A stretch of 64,000 nt of DNA from UBA7672 sp963784415 (GCA_963784415.1 CAWARK010000017.1:124001-188000); one strand, 5' to 3'; shown: positions 8,977-19,248, numbered from the stretch's first letter. Translations and numbers: made by a program. Notes: generated by a model from the letters alone, not told the origin.

Positions 8977-11277
8977 TCAGAACCGGCCTTCGTTCCCGCC
9001 GCCCAGACCCGTCAGGGCAAAGGTGAAGCGAATCGCCTCGGATGGGCCAAGGGTGCGGTCACGGCCGCCTGAACGCTCGTAGGCGAGCAGGAAGTAGGAA
9101 CACTCATCCTGATAGCGAACTCCAAGCGACAGCTTGATGTCTTCGTTCTGCGTGATGTTCCGGGACTGGCGCACGACCGCCGCCCAGTGGTTGTCGAAGG
9201 CGAGCGAGCCGTTCCAGACGATACCTTCGTCTTCGGCGCCGGTCGGGGTCTCGGACACTTTGAAATAGCGTGCATCCCCGCGGATCGCCCAGATGTTGAC
9301 CCCGGCGTCGATATCGACGCGGTTGACCGACAGGTCGTCATTCATGCGGAACCGGGCGCCTACATCGACGACTTTTGCGAGGTCAGCCCGGACGGAGGCG
9401 ACGTAGTCGGACTTTTCGCCCGACAGGTTGCTTAGCTGGTTGAAGGAGGGGTCTGCATCCTCGCGCCAGCGGCGGCCAACGAGCGCCGACAGTTCGAAAT
9501 CCTGACCGACCTTGGCGGTGGCGTTGACGCCGACAGCGGCGCGGCCGCCGCCTTCCCAGAGGTCGTAATTGGTGACGGCGCTGGGCTTGAACAGGTTGGT
9601 TTCGTCCGCCTCGAACACCAGCGAGTCTTCGTTCGGGATAATCGGATTGTTCGCGTTCGGCGTGCCGTAGGCGGCCATCACGATCGGCTCGATGATGATG
9701 TCCATGCCGGCCGACCGGCTGATCAACGGATAGCTGATCTGGCCGCCAGCAACGCCGAGGAAGCGCGACAGATCCTGCGGGCCAGCGGCGCCGCCATCGT
9801 CGACGTGGTAAACGTCGCCACGGGCCGAAGCGTACGGCTCGAACACGAGGCCCGGTCCGAAGATGAACTGCGAGCCGTATTCCACGGACGCGGTCGCACG
9901 CGCTGTATCGAGCGCCGGACGGCTGACCGGAAGAGGACCGCCCACGGGCTGGCCGGTCGGAAGCTGCTGCACGTCATTGCGGAACAGGCCAACGGCGCTG
10001 AAGTCGGTCGAAATCTGGCCGCCGGCGCCGAGGTCGAAGACCTTCTCGACGAACAGAGATGGGGCGACCGTCGGGATCTGGCTGTCGATGTCCGTGGCGC
10101 GCAGGCCCTGGAACAGGAAGGTCCCGGCCTCGAAGTAGAAATCCGGCTGCTGTGCCGTGGTGTAAAGCTGGGTGAGCAGCTGGCGCGGCTGGCTGGCGAT
10201 CAGGCCGCGCAGCTCGTTCTCGCCGTCGATGTCGTAGCGCTGGTCGTAAAGGTCATCGGTCTGCGACTCGACGCCGAAGCCCCATTGCCAGTCCTTGTTG
10301 ATGTCGAACTTGCCGACCGCATAAAGGTGGCTGCGCCAGGTGTCGTCGCCGAACTTGTTGCCGTCGGAATCGAAATCCTGCTCGTGCGTAATGCTGCCTT
10401 CGGCCTGCACCACACCGGAGAAGAAGCGGCGACGGTAGTCGACCTTCACCAGAGGATTGACCTCGGTCGCGAGCATCGGCGCAATGACGAGGTCTTCCGA
10501 CGGCGAGATCACGAACAGGTAGGGCTGCTCGTAGAACGCGCCGAGCCTGGACGACACGCCGGCATCCGGAATCAGCAGGCCCGAGCGGCGCTCGGAATTC
10601 GGATCGGGGTGGGCGAACCACGGCACGTAGAGGACAGGCACGCCGCCAAGTTCCAGGACCGCGTCCTGGTAGGAGATCATCTGGTCTTCCTGGTCGAGCG
10701 TCGCGCGGCGCGCACGCAGGGCCCAGGTCGGATTCGATCCCTTCTCTTCGCAGACGGGGCAGTTGGTGAAGATCACCTGCTCGAGCGAGTTGCGCGTGCC
10801 GTCGGTGCGGACCGCGGAGGAAGAGGTGACGACGCCGAACTCACCCATGCGGGCGGAGAAGCGGGTGGCGAAACCATTGCGGAAATCCTGGTCGGCCTCG
10901 ATCTCGTCGGCGAACTGGACCTGACCGCTTTCATCCGTGATCTGAACGTGACCCTGCGCGCGAACCGTTTCGGTGGAACGGTCGTAGATCACCTTGTCGG
11001 CCTTCAGCGTGCGCGTGCCGACGCGGATCTCGACATTGCCCGAGGCGGTGATGACGCTGGTGTCGCGGTTTTCCTCGAACTGATCCGCTTTCAGAATGAC
11101 TTCGTCGTCTTGCGCGGCGGGCTTGGCGGCCGCGCCCGGCGAAACGGTCCCGCTGGTCGGCGTCGGCGTGGGGGGCGTCGGGGTCGGCGAGGTCTGGGTT
11201 TGCTGCGCCAGCGCAGGCGCACTCAGGCTGAGAGCGGTAAACGCGACCGAGGCCAGACAGCTTAGCCGCAAAACCAT
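8977..11277 (-). CDS. lptD: LPS-assembly outer-membrane protein LptD
   Basis: Outer-membrane barrel that inserts lipopolysaccharide into the outer leaflet. I chose the ATG at 11277 because GAGGGGAGA precedes it and it gives a clean signal peptide ending near ALSLSAPALAQ. After a Pro/Thr linker comes the OstA-like N-domain (VILKADQFEENRDTSVITASG), then the barrel starting around CPVCEEKGSNPTW. The region PGLVFEPYASARGDVY and the strands after it are typical of alphaproteobacterial LptD. 766 residues. It is co-directional with lptG and lptF upstream. Confidence 0.95.
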   Translation of the reverse strand: MVLRLSCLASVAFTALSLSAPALAQQTQTSPTPTPPTPTPTSGTVSPGAAAKPAAQDDEVILKADQFEENRDTSVITASGNVEIRVGTRTLKADKVIYDRSTETVRAQGHVQITDESGQVQFADEIEADQDFRNGFATRFSARMGEFGVVTSSSAVRTDGTRNSLEQVIFTNCPVCEEKGSNPTWALRARRATLDQEDQMISYQDAVLELGGVPVLYVPWFAHPDPNSERRSGLLIPDAGVSSRLGAFYEQPYLFVISPSEDLVIAPMLATEVNPLVKVDYRRRFFSGVVQAEGSITHEQDFDSDGNKFGDDTWRSHLYAVGKFDINKDWQWGFGVESQTDDLYDQRYDIDGENELRGLIASQPRQLLTQLYTTAQQPDFYFEAGTFLFQGLRATDIDSQIPTVAPSLFVEKVFDLGAGGQISTDFSAVGLFRNDVQQLPTGQPVGGPLPVSRPALDTARATASVEYGSQFIFGPGLVFEPYASARGDVYHVDDGGAAGPQDLSRFLGVAGGQISYPLISRSAGMDIIIEPIVMAAYGTPNANNPIIPNEDSLVFEADETNLFKPSAVTNYDLWEGGGRAAVGVNATAKVGQDFELSALVGRRWREDADPSFNQLSNLSGEKSDYVASVRADLAKVVDVGARFRMNDDLSVNRVDIDAGVNIWAIRGDARYFKVSETPTGAEDEGIVWNGSLAFDNHWAAVVRQSRNITQNEDIKLSLGVRYQDECSYFLLAYERSGGRDRTLGPSEAIRFTFALTGLGGGNEGRF

Positions 11278-11410
11278 TACTCTCCCCTCGCGAGACTGCT
11301 GCGAGCGACTCCCAGTCGAGAACGGATACGCAAAGCCCGACGAAGCGTAAAGCCGGGCGCTGGTATTGGGCCAATCCTGCCGGGAAAGCGACCCGGAAGA
11401 CACAACCCTC

Positions 11411-12553
11411 TCAACCGTCTTCCTTGTGCGCCAGAAGCGTTAATACGGCGAACAGGGCAAACAGCGGCGGACACCAGGCCGCAGCCTCAGGCGGGGTCGC
11501 CCCGGAGGCAGACATGCCGGAAGCGAGACGATTGGTGAAATACAGCACAAAACCTGCCGTCGCCCCCGCCCCCACCAGCCGCGACACCCCCCCAGACCGC
11601 GCCAGCCTCAAACACACCACCGCCCCAATCAAAGACATCGCCAACATGAAGATCGGTGTGGCGAGCAGCGTATTGTATTTGAGGACGTAGTCGCCGGTTT
11701 CCATACCGGCCGCCTTGCCCGCCTGGATGAAGGACGGCAGGTCCCAGAAGGGAATCGTTTTCGACGAGGCGAAGCGCGACAGCAGGGTGTCGCCGCTCAG
11801 GTTGGTGGGCAGGGCGAGGGTCTCGGTCCGCTGGATCTCGCCGCCGATGCGATTCTCGACCACGCCCGTGAGCTGCCAGAAGCCGGGTGTGAGTTCCGCA
11901 CGCTTGGCGTCGATGCGGTGAGTGAATTCGCGATCGGACGGGCCGCCGGCGCCGGGACGGAAATACCAGAAGGTGACGTTCTCGAGTGCCTGGCCGCGAT
12001 TGACGACGCGCCTGCCGTGGATGATCGCCTGCTGGTTGGTGGACGGTAGGGCGCTCGGCGCCGCCTCCGCGCCGGCCTGCAGGTCGCCCTGACTGAGCCA
12101 GACACCACTGTTGGTCGGCGTTGTGTTGCCGAGCAGGCGCGCGCGCGTCGCCTCGAAATCGGCGTTCATACGCGTGGCGAGCGGGTCGAGCACCGTGACC
12201 ATCAGCACGCCGATGATCACTGCCAGCACCATGACCGGGCCGAGGAAGCGCCACGCCGACACGCCGACGGCGCGGATGGCGGGAATCTCGCTGCGGCGGC
12301 TGAGCTGCGAATAGGTCAGGATCGAGCCGACCAGCATGGCGAAGGGCAGGGTTTCGAGCACCAGTCCCGGCGTCTTCATCATGGTGAGGGTGAACGCAGT
12401 GTCGATGCCGATCTGTGTGCGGTCGCCGATCGTGCGCATCTGCTCGACGACGTCGACCAGCACGATTGCGAGCAGAATGATGCCAAGCGTCAGCGCCAGC
12501 GACGCGACGCATTCCCGGAAAATGTAACGCTGGATGCGGCCCGCGATCACCAT
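11411..12553 (-). CDS. lptG: LPS export permease LptG
   Basis: One of two inner-membrane permeases that work with the LptB ATPase to extract LPS. Starts MVIAGRIQRYIFRECV and has the YjgP/YjgQ layout: N-terminal membrane helices, a periplasmic beta-rich domain in the middle, and C-terminal helices around FMLAMSLIGAVVCLRL. 380 residues. The start lies one base after the lptF stop, so the two are translated together. The last residues contain TLLAHKEDG. Confidence 0.93.
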   Translation of the reverse strand: MVIAGRIQRYIFRECVASLALTLGIILLAIVLVDVVEQMRTIGDRTQIGIDTAFTLTMMKTPGLVLETLPFAMLVGSILTYSQLSRRSEIPAIRAVGVSAWRFLGPVMVLAVIIGVLMVTVLDPLATRMNADFEATRARLLGNTTPTNSGVWLSQGDLQAGAEAAPSALPSTNQQAIIHGRRVVNRGQALENVTFWYFRPGAGGPSDREFTHRIDAKRAELTPGFWQLTGVVENRIGGEIQRTETLALPTNLSGDTLLSRFASSKTIPFWDLPSFIQAGKAAGMETGDYVLKYNTLLATPIFMLAMSLIGAVVCLRLARSGGVSRLVGAGATAGFVLYFTNRLASGMSASGATPPEAAAWCPPLFALFAVLTLLAHKEDG

Positions 12554-12554
12554 G

Positions 12555-13694
12555 TCAGGTCGGCCTCACCAGCTCACGCGCGGGCGCCCGCATCATGATG
12601 CGCCGCCGCTTGAGGATGGGCTGGATGAAGAACATGAAGCCGATCAGGATCATCACGAAGATCGGCAGGGCATACTGCACAACGTTCAGCGTGGGGGCCT
12701 TTGCTGCCGCCGACGTCGCCCAGAAGGCCGCAAGACGCAACACGAGGGCTGCGCCCGAAGCAATCGCGATCCGGCGGGCATAACCGCGCCGGCTGAAATC
12801 GCCGCCCAGCACGGCGAACATCGCAATCATCGCCATGGCAATGTTGAGCAGGGGCGTTGCGATGCGGGCATGGCCCTCGGCCAGCAGCGAGCCGACATTC
12901 TTGTTGTCGTAGTGATTGGTCATGTCCGGATAGAACAGTTCCGGCAGATAGCGATCGGTCTCTTCGAGGATCACCGCCTTCTGGTCGTTGACGAACGCGC
13001 CCAGCTCCAGCGGCGACTGCTGGAAGGTGAGTGATTCAAGCGCGCCGTTCGTGCGCAGGGTCTGGCGCTGTCCATCGCGCAGCACGAGCGCCGGCTTGCC
13101 TTCGATATCGGACACGAAGGCAGACTTGGCGATGTAGGTCACCTCGTTCTTCGGATTGCGGCTGTCGTTGGCGACCAGGAAAGTGATGTCCGAATTGTTG
13201 ACGTTGCCCGCGAAGGTGGTGAGGCCATCGCTGTAGGTCATGAAGGTGCCCTCGCGCACCAGCGTGGAGGCGAGGTTGGTGGAGGCGGTTGTGAGAGTCG
13301 TGCGCAATTCGCGCGAGGCGGTCGGCGCTATCCACAAGTTCATGCCGAGATGGAGAATCGCTGCCAGCGTCGCAAGGCGCAGCACGGGCGAGGCGACCTG
13401 CCAGTTCGACATGCCGGACGCCTGGGAGATCACGACCTCATTGTCGCGGTGGGAGACGTTGAGGGCGGCCGCCGTCGCGATGAAAAGCGCAATCGGCATC
13501 AGGAGGGAGATGATCTGCGGCGTCGCCAGCAGGGAAACCCAGAGGAAAGCCAGCATGGACTGGCGATTCTGGACGATGGTGTCCTGTATCTGGCTGAGGC
13601 CTTGTGTAAGAAGGGCGATCAGAGCAAGACCGCCCACGATCGCGATGAGGGTTCTCAACACGTTACGGAAAAGATAGCGTTGAAAACGTGACAT
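12555..13694 (-). CDS. lptF: LPS export permease LptF
   Basis: Partner permease of LptG. I place the start at 13694 (MSRFQRYLFRNVLRTLIAIVGG), which begins with the usual cytoplasmic stub and first helix; a longer frame adds 21 unlike residues. The TQGLSQIQDTIVQN and VVISQASGMSNW segments are typical of the family. About 379 residues. It heads the minus-strand operon; its promoter should lie in the 137-base gap shared with divergent pepA. Confidence 0.93.
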   Translation of the reverse strand: MSRFQRYLFRNVLRTLIAIVGGLALIALLTQGLSQIQDTIVQNRQSMLAFLWVSLLATPQIISLLMPIALFIATAAALNVSHRDNEVVISQASGMSNWQVASPVLRLATLAAILHLGMNLWIAPTASRELRTTLTTASTNLASTLVREGTFMTYSDGLTTFAGNVNNSDITFLVANDSRNPKNEVTYIAKSAFVSDIEGKPALVLRDGQRQTLRTNGALESLTFQQSPLELGAFVNDQKAVILEETDRYLPELFYPDMTNHYDNKNVGSLLAEGHARIATPLLNIAMAMIAMFAVLGGDFSRRGYARRIAIASGAALVLRLAAFWATSAAAKAPTLNVVQYALPIFVMILIGFMFFIQPILKRRRIMMRAPARELVRPT

Positions 13695-13831
13695 GCGAAA
13701 ACCCGGTGTAGACCCTTGCCGTCCGTAAAGTGGCCCCCCGAAATGGCAACGGGACACGGTCCACTGCTAACGACGTCCGGGCCGTTCGTCGATGACCATA
13801 TGTAGTCAATACTCAGGACAGTACCCTCCCC

Positions 13832-15307
13832 ATGCAGATCAAGTTTTCCGCCGAGCCGACCGGGGACGCCGTCGCCTACCTCGCTTATGAGGGCGACAAG
13901 GGCGTCGAGTTCGCAGCTGACCTCGAGAAGGCTGCAGAAACGGGTATTCGGCGCGCGATTGCCGCTGGTTCGTTCAAGGGCGGGCCCGGCCAGGTGATCG
14001 AAATACTCGCCCCGGACTGGAGCGACGCATCGCGGGTTCTGGTGGCGGGCGTGGGCCGCAAATCGTCTGTGAATGAAATTTCCTGGCAGAAAGCCGCGGC
14101 ATCCGTCGTCAAGCGCGTGCTGACGAGCGGGGCCAAGGCGCTCGCCATCGTCGGCGCGCCGGATCGGGCTGTCGCGGCGAATGTCGGACTTGGCGCGCGT
14201 CTCGCAGCCTACCGCTTCGACAATTACCGCACGACGCTCAAGGCCGAGAAGAAGCCGTCGCTGACCAGCGTGTCGGTTGTCACGGACTCAGCCGCCGGCG
14301 CCCGTTCCGATTATGCCCCGCTCGCCGCCAAGGCCGAGGGTATCGAGCTGGCTCGCAATCTCGTCAGCGAGCCGCCGAATGTGCTGCACCCGGAAAGCTA
14401 TGCCGATCGCATCGCCGAACTGTCCGAACTCGGCCTCGAGATCGAAGTGCTCGACGTCGCCGCGATGACCAAGCTGGGCATGGGCTCACTGATCGGCGTG
14501 GGGCAGGGCTCCGTGCGCGGCTCGCGCCTCGTCGTCATGAAATGGATGGGCGGCAAGGACAAGAAAGCCGCCCCGGTCGCCCTCATTGGCAAGGGCGTGA
14601 CATTCGACACCGGCGGCATTTCGCTGAAACCCGGACCCGGCATGCAGGACATGAAGGGCGACATGGGCGGCTCGGCCGCTGTTGTCGGCGCCATGGTGTC
14701 GCTCGCCAGGCGCAAGGCGAAGGCCAACGTGGTGGGCCTCGTCGGCCTCGTCGAGAACATGCCCGACGGCAACGCCCAGCGTCCCGGCGACATCGTGAAA
14801 TCCGCCTCCGGCAAGACGATCGAAATCCAGAACACCGACGCCGAGGGCCGTCTCGTTCTCTGCGACGTGCTCTGGTACGCGCAGAAGAAGTTCAACCCGA
14901 AAGCCATGGTCGATTTGGCCACGCTCACAGGCGCGATCATCATCTCGCTCGGCAACGAGCATGCGGGCGTGTTCTCGAACAATGACGATCTCGTCGCCAA
15001 GCTGACCGCCGCTGGCAAGGCCGAAGGCGAACCGGTGTGGCGCCTGCCGCTCGGGCCGGGCTACGACAAGCAGATCGACTCGGAAGTCGCTGACATGCGC
15101 AACATCGGCAACGCGGGTAACGCCGGCTCGATCACCGCTGCGCAGTTCCTGCAGCGCTTCGTCGACGATGGCCGCGCCTGGGCTCACCTTGATATCGCGG
15201 GAACCGCATGGCGCCCTGGTCACGACAATCCGCTGGAGCCGACCTGGGCCACGGGCTGGGGCGTGCGCATTCTCGACCGGCTGATCGCCGACAACTACGA
15301 GGACTAG
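13832..15307 (+). CDS. pepA: Leucyl aminopeptidase
   Basis: M17 zinc/manganese aminopeptidase. The diagnostic NTDAEGRL is present, with upstream metal/active-site stretches GKGVTFDTGGISLKPG and DMKGDMGGSAAVVG, and the C-terminal GTAWRPGHDNP. 491 residues, full length. No clear Shine-Dalgarno precedes the ATG. It diverges from lptF. holC follows after four bases; the pepA-holC pairing is a common gammaproteobacterial and alphaproteobacterial arrangement. Confidence 0.97.
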   Translation: MQIKFSAEPTGDAVAYLAYEGDKGVEFAADLEKAAETGIRRAIAAGSFKGGPGQVIEILAPDWSDASRVLVAGVGRKSSVNEISWQKAAASVVKRVLTSGAKALAIVGAPDRAVAANVGLGARLAAYRFDNYRTTLKAEKKPSLTSVSVVTDSAAGARSDYAPLAAKAEGIELARNLVSEPPNVLHPESYADRIAELSELGLEIEVLDVAAMTKLGMGSLIGVGQGSVRGSRLVVMKWMGGKDKKAAPVALIGKGVTFDTGGISLKPGPGMQDMKGDMGGSAAVVGAMVSLARRKAKANVVGLVGLVENMPDGNAQRPGDIVKSASGKTIEIQNTDAEGRLVLCDVLWYAQKKFNPKAMVDLATLTGAIIISLGNEHAGVFSNNDDLVAKLTAAGKAEGEPVWRLPLGPGYDKQIDSEVADMRNIGNAGNAGSITAAQFLQRFVDDGRAWAHLDIAGTAWRPGHDNPLEPTWATGWGVRILDRLIADNYED

Positions 15308-15311
15308 GCTG

Positions 15312-15815
15312 ATGGCGGCGGCCCAGACCTTGGGCGCGGAGTGGTGGTTCTACCACATCGAGCAGGGTTCGGTGGACGCCGCTATCGCGCCGCTGATCGA
15401 GAAGTGTCTTGAGCGAAAATGGCGTGTCGTGGTCGTCGGCCACGAGGAAACCATAGTGCGGCTCGACCGCTCGCTCTGGACGTTCCGGGAGGACAGCTTC
15501 CTGCCGCACGGACGGGCGCGCACCGATGCTGCAAAGCATCCCGTGCTGCTGTCGACCGAAGCTGTTCCCACCAACGGCGCGAAAGTCGCGCTACTGCTCG
15601 ATGGCTCCGACGCTGATCCCGGCGCCTTCGAGCGGATCATGGTGATCTTCGACGGCGGCGACGAGACCGCGCGCGCCAAGGCCCGCCAGCAATACAAGGC
15701 GGCAACCGACGGCGGCGCCGCCGCCCGCTACTTCCAGCAGGAACGCGGCGGTGGCTGGAAAGAGCGCACGCCTGCAAAAAAAGAGGCCAACAGCGACGCC
15801 AACAGCACCGAGTAG
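15312..15815 (+). CDS. holC: DNA polymerase III chi subunit
   Basis: Clamp-loader accessory protein that links the replisome to single-strand-binding protein. Typical pieces are AEWWFYHIEQ at the start, RKWRVVVVGHEETIVRLDRSLWTF (read in two parts around the VVVG), FLPHGRA, and LLLDGSDADPGAFERIMVIFDG. The C-terminal ARYFQQERGGGW is followed by a short charged tail. 167 residues. It starts four bases after pepA and probably shares its transcript. Confidence 0.93.
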   Translation: MAAAQTLGAEWWFYHIEQGSVDAAIAPLIEKCLERKWRVVVVGHEETIVRLDRSLWTFREDSFLPHGRARTDAAKHPVLLSTEAVPTNGAKVALLLDGSDADPGAFERIMVIFDGGDETARAKARQQYKAATDGGAAARYFQQERGGGWKERTPAKKEANSDANSTE

Positions 15816-15859
15816 TTGCGGCGCTTGCGCGACGCATCCTAGGATCGCATCACGCAGGG

Positions 15860-17446
15860 ATGGGGATCAGCATGCGGCGGCGCACGGTTCTACAGGGGTT
15901 GGCGGCTGCAGCAGGCGCCTCGCTGGTTTTGCCAGTGCTGGTTCAGTCGGCATGGGGCGAGGCCAAGCCCGGCCGCTGGATGCGGCTCGAGAGCCCCCAC
16001 TTCGTGATGTTTTCCACGGAGTACGAAGAAAAAAACCGCAACGAACTCGTCGCGCTCGAGCGTTTTCACGCGCTGCTGCTGCGCCTCATCCCGCATGAAG
16101 TGCATCCTGCGCCGAAGCTCACCGTCTATCTTGTCGGCAACAAGCAAGACTTCACGGCATCCAGTCCGAGCTGGGGCTCGAAGCTCGCGGGCTATTACGA
16201 GGCGCGGCTCGAACAGATCCGCACCGTAACGTCGGCGCGTGCTGCGTCGGAGCGACAGCGCGACATGCCTCGCAATGTTCGCGCACTGGATTCACGCACC
16301 GTGCTGTTCCACGAATATGTGCACCACCTGTCATTCACCAATCTGCGCGTCGCCTATCCGCCCTGGTATCAGGAAGGGTTCGCCGAATTCCTGTCGACCG
16401 TCGAATTCACAGACACCCAATGCGACATCGGGAAGTTCACCAACGATCGCGCGGAATGGCTGACCTATGGCGACTGGTTGGGGATCGAGGAGTTCCTGCA
16501 AAACGAACCGTGGAGCATGACGCCGGACAAGACGTCACAGTTCTACGCGCAGTCATGGCTGGCGGCGCACTACCTGTTCGGTCAGCCGCAGCGCAATGCC
16601 GGGTTCAATCGTTACTGCGTCGCCCTGCAGAATGGCGGCAAGCCGCTTGAGGCGTTCGAGCCCGCGTTCGGAATTACGCCCGCGGCATTCGATCAGGAGC
16701 TGCGCGACTACAAGGACAAGACGATCAACTTCATCCGCATCTCGGACAAGGCGCCGGATATCAGGTCGCAGATAACTGTGACCAAGCTGGAAACGGCTTA
16801 CGACACGATACTCATGCCGCTGTCGCACCTGCGCTCCGGTCCATCCAAAGATGAGGCGAGCGACAACGTCGCGACCGTTCGCGAGGAGGCCCGCAAATTC
16901 CCGAACAGCCTATTCGCAAAGCGGGCCGAGGCGCTCGCCGAAGTCTGGTATGGCGATCTTGGCGTCGCTCGAACGCAACTCGACGCGATTCTTGCTATCG
17001 ACGCGCAGGGCCCCGAAACGCTTCACCTCAGCGGACTGTGCGACCTGCGCGCCGGCTACGCGGCCGACAACGCAGACCTGATCAAGAAAGCGCGCAAATC
17101 GTTTGCGCTCGCGCAGAAGATCGACGACACGCGCTCGGCATCCCTGTTCCGCTATGTGGAATGCCTGTTCTACGAAACGAAGGACATCAACCAGCACATG
17201 CTCGACGTGCTCGTGCTGGCGTTCAACCAGTCGCCGCAGGTCGACATGATCTCGCTGGTAACCGCGCAGGCGCTGATGATGAAGGAGCGGTTCGAGGAGG
17301 CGACCTATATCCTCCAGCCCATGGCGGGGGAGTTGCACTCGCGCGGCCGCGCGCAGGTTGCAGCGCAACTGCTCGAAGCGGCTAAGGCCGAGCGCGTGGA
17401 CTATTTCGCGTTCTTCGGTTCAGCCAAGGACGCGGACGAAGAGTAA
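15860..17446 (+). CDS. Exported gluzincin-like (DUF1570-type) TPR protein
   Basis: 528 residues. A twin-arginine-like leader (MRRRTVLQGLAAAAGAS) suggests export; translation could start at 15860 or at the second ATG at 15872. The motif HEYVHH at about residues 151-156, followed by WYQEGFAEFLS, gives the HExxH...E arrangement of a peptidase-MA-like zinc metallopeptidase. The second half is helical and rich in TPR-like repeats. No substrate can be read from the sequence. It ends three bases from the stop of the convergent patatin gene. Confidence 0.75.
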   Translation: MGISMRRRTVLQGLAAAAGASLVLPVLVQSAWGEAKPGRWMRLESPHFVMFSTEYEEKNRNELVALERFHALLLRLIPHEVHPAPKLTVYLVGNKQDFTASSPSWGSKLAGYYEARLEQIRTVTSARAASERQRDMPRNVRALDSRTVLFHEYVHHLSFTNLRVAYPPWYQEGFAEFLSTVEFTDTQCDIGKFTNDRAEWLTYGDWLGIEEFLQNEPWSMTPDKTSQFYAQSWLAAHYLFGQPQRNAGFNRYCVALQNGGKPLEAFEPAFGITPAAFDQELRDYKDKTINFIRISDKAPDIRSQITVTKLETAYDTILMPLSHLRSGPSKDEASDNVATVREEARKFPNSLFAKRAEALAEVWYGDLGVARTQLDAILAIDAQGPETLHLSGLCDLRAGYAADNADLIKKARKSFALAQKIDDTRSASLFRYVECLFYETKDINQHMLDVLVLAFNQSPQVDMISLVTAQALMMKERFEEATYILQPMAGELHSRGRAQVAAQLLEAAKAERVDYFAFFGSAKDADEE

Positions 17447-17448
17447 GC

Positions 17449-19248
17449 TCAGTCCGCCACCGCCGCAGCGTTGCCGCGGATGATCTGGGCGAGCGGCCCT
17501 TTCACGTCGGCCAAGGCGTTCTTCATGTCCTGATAGCCGGCGTCGACCGCGGCGTCGTATTCCTTCCAGTCGCGCAGCTCGACGCCCTTGATTTCGGGCA
17601 CGATCAGGATGTCGGTCAACGCACGGTGCTTGTTGGGGTCGACGCTGACCGTGGCGGCGCGCATCAGCAGGTTGGCGATCGGCGGCGCCGCCTTGAGGCC
17701 GTGCCGCATCGCCCAGCCGAAGAAACCCGGCGGGTTGATGAAGTCGTCAGCGGACAGCGCTTCGGGCGCCACGGCGACATCGACGCCGATAATGCGGCCG
17801 CGATGCATCTCGCGCATCACATCGACCGGGAAGTTGTTCAGCACGGCGCCATCCACCAGCACCTGTCTCTGCGACACGACGGGCGGGAGGAGACCCGGAA
17901 GGGATATCGACGCACGCAGGGCCTCGCGCAGCAAGCCTTCGGTATGGACCTGGAAAGAGCCCTGCGTGAGGTTGGTCGAGACCGCAAAGAACGGCGTGCA
18001 GAGATCTTCAATGGCGCGTTCGCCGAAGTGCTCCTTCAGGCGCGCGTCGACCTTGTGCCCCTTAACCAGACCGACGACAGGCAAGCGGTAGTCCGACAGC
18101 GGGTTGCTTTCGACGAAGGCCTTGCGGATGCGCTGGTCGATCTCCGCGTCGCTCCAGCCGCACGCAAACGCTGCGCCGATGATCGCGCCCATCGACGAGC
18201 CACCAATAAAGTCGATCGGGCAGTTGGCTTCACGCAGCGCGCGGATCACGCCGATATGCGCATAGGCGCGTGCGCCGCCGCCGGAGAGTACGAGCCCGAC
18301 CGACTTGCCCGACATGGTGCGGGCGAGGCGACGGCAGTCTTCGTCGTCCATGCCCGTCCAGTGCAGCACGCGCGCAGCGTCGGCGGCGTATTTCCATTCC
18401 AGCGTGCGTGTCGTGTCGTGCGGCGTCGAGTGATGCAGCAGCACCAGGTCGACAAGACGGAACTGACGCGCCGGCGAAGACTCTTCCGGCATCAACGGAA
18501 TGGAAGGCCGCGCGTCGGATCGCGCGAGCAACCAGATCCGGTCCGAATGGCGCTGGGTCATCTTGAACCAGGGCGTGTCGCCCATGGTCGCACACAGCAG
18601 CACGATCTCGTTGCGTGTCTCCAGCTCGTCGAAATACGCGGCCGGCATGCCGACAGCTTCTTCGCCGACAATGGCGACACGCAGCCCCATCGCCTGCAAC
18701 TCTGTGGCCAGAACGCGCGCACGCTGTTTCAGGTCGATCGTCGGCGAGGTGGAAACCAGCCCGAACACCCGCGGCTCAGCCGAACGCCCCGTCTTCTTCC
18801 GCGCCTGCCGCATCCGCAGCATGATCACGCGCGTCAGCCGCTCAAGGATCTGCGGATCGGACCGCACCAGCTGCATGAAGCCCGTACGCGACATGGAGAG
18901 CAGTTCGGTGTCCCGCAGCGCGAACACGGCATGCTCATGCGGCTCGCCCGCGATCATCGACATCTCGCCGACGGGTTCGCCGGCGCGGATGTGGCCCAGC
19001 AGCTCCATCGAGCCATTGGAATTCACCCGGAAAGCGCCCAGCGAGCCGGACAGCACGAAATAGATCTGGTCGGAGGGTTCGCCCGGCGCAAACAGCTGCC
19101 AGCCGCCCGGAAGGCCGAAATACTTGGTCTCGTTCTCAGCGGCTTTCAGCGCGCGCGGCGGCGCATCACGGAGGAAAGGCACCGAACCCAGCGCCGGCAT
19201 GATGGGCGGGGCATCGCCTCCAACCCTGTTCTTCGTTGTCAAACCCAT
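17449..19248 (-). CDS. Cyclic-nucleotide-binding/patatin-like phospholipase fusion
   Basis: 599 residues. Residues about 45-150 form a cNMP-binding fold (LFAPGEPSDQIYFVLSGSLG, EPVGEMSMIAGEPHEHAV). A linker region follows (about 160-310), then a patatin domain with the glycine-rich loop LSGGGARAYAHIGVI, the nucleophile Ser352 in GGSSMGA and the DGAVLNNFP aspartate motif. This is the layout of NTE-family (RssA-like) lysophospholipases. I prefer the start at 19248; a start at 19293 adds 15 residues, and neither has a strong ribosome-binding site. The cNMP domain implies regulation by a cyclic nucleotide, which is inference. Confidence 0.88.
   Translation of the reverse strand: MGLTTKNRVGGDAPPIMPALGSVPFLRDAPPRALKAAENETKYFGLPGGWQLFAPGEPSDQIYFVLSGSLGAFRVNSNGSMELLGHIRAGEPVGEMSMIAGEPHEHAVFALRDTELLSMSRTGFMQLVRSDPQILERLTRVIMLRMRQARKKTGRSAEPRVFGLVSTSPTIDLKQRARVLATELQAMGLRVAIVGEEAVGMPAAYFDELETRNEIVLLCATMGDTPWFKMTQRHSDRIWLLARSDARPSIPLMPEESSPARQFRLVDLVLLHHSTPHDTTRTLEWKYAADAARVLHWTGMDDEDCRRLARTMSGKSVGLVLSGGGARAYAHIGVIRALREANCPIDFIGGSSMGAIIGAAFACGWSDAEIDQRIRKAFVESNPLSDYRLPVVGLVKGHKVDARLKEHFGERAIEDLCTPFFAVSTNLTQGSFQVHTEGLLREALRASISLPGLLPPVVSQRQVLVDGAVLNNFPVDVMREMHRGRIIGVDVAVAPEALSADDFINPPGFFGWAMRHGLKAAPPIANLLMRAATVSVDPNKHRALTDILIVPEIKGVELRDWKEYDAAVDAGYQDMKNALADVKGPLAQIIRGNAAAVAD

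Noticed and set aside
9805..11265. 486-codon open frame on the plus strand opposite lptD
   Set aside because: Arg/Gly/Ala-rich shadow with no family features; the LptD frame on the other strand is full length and conserved.
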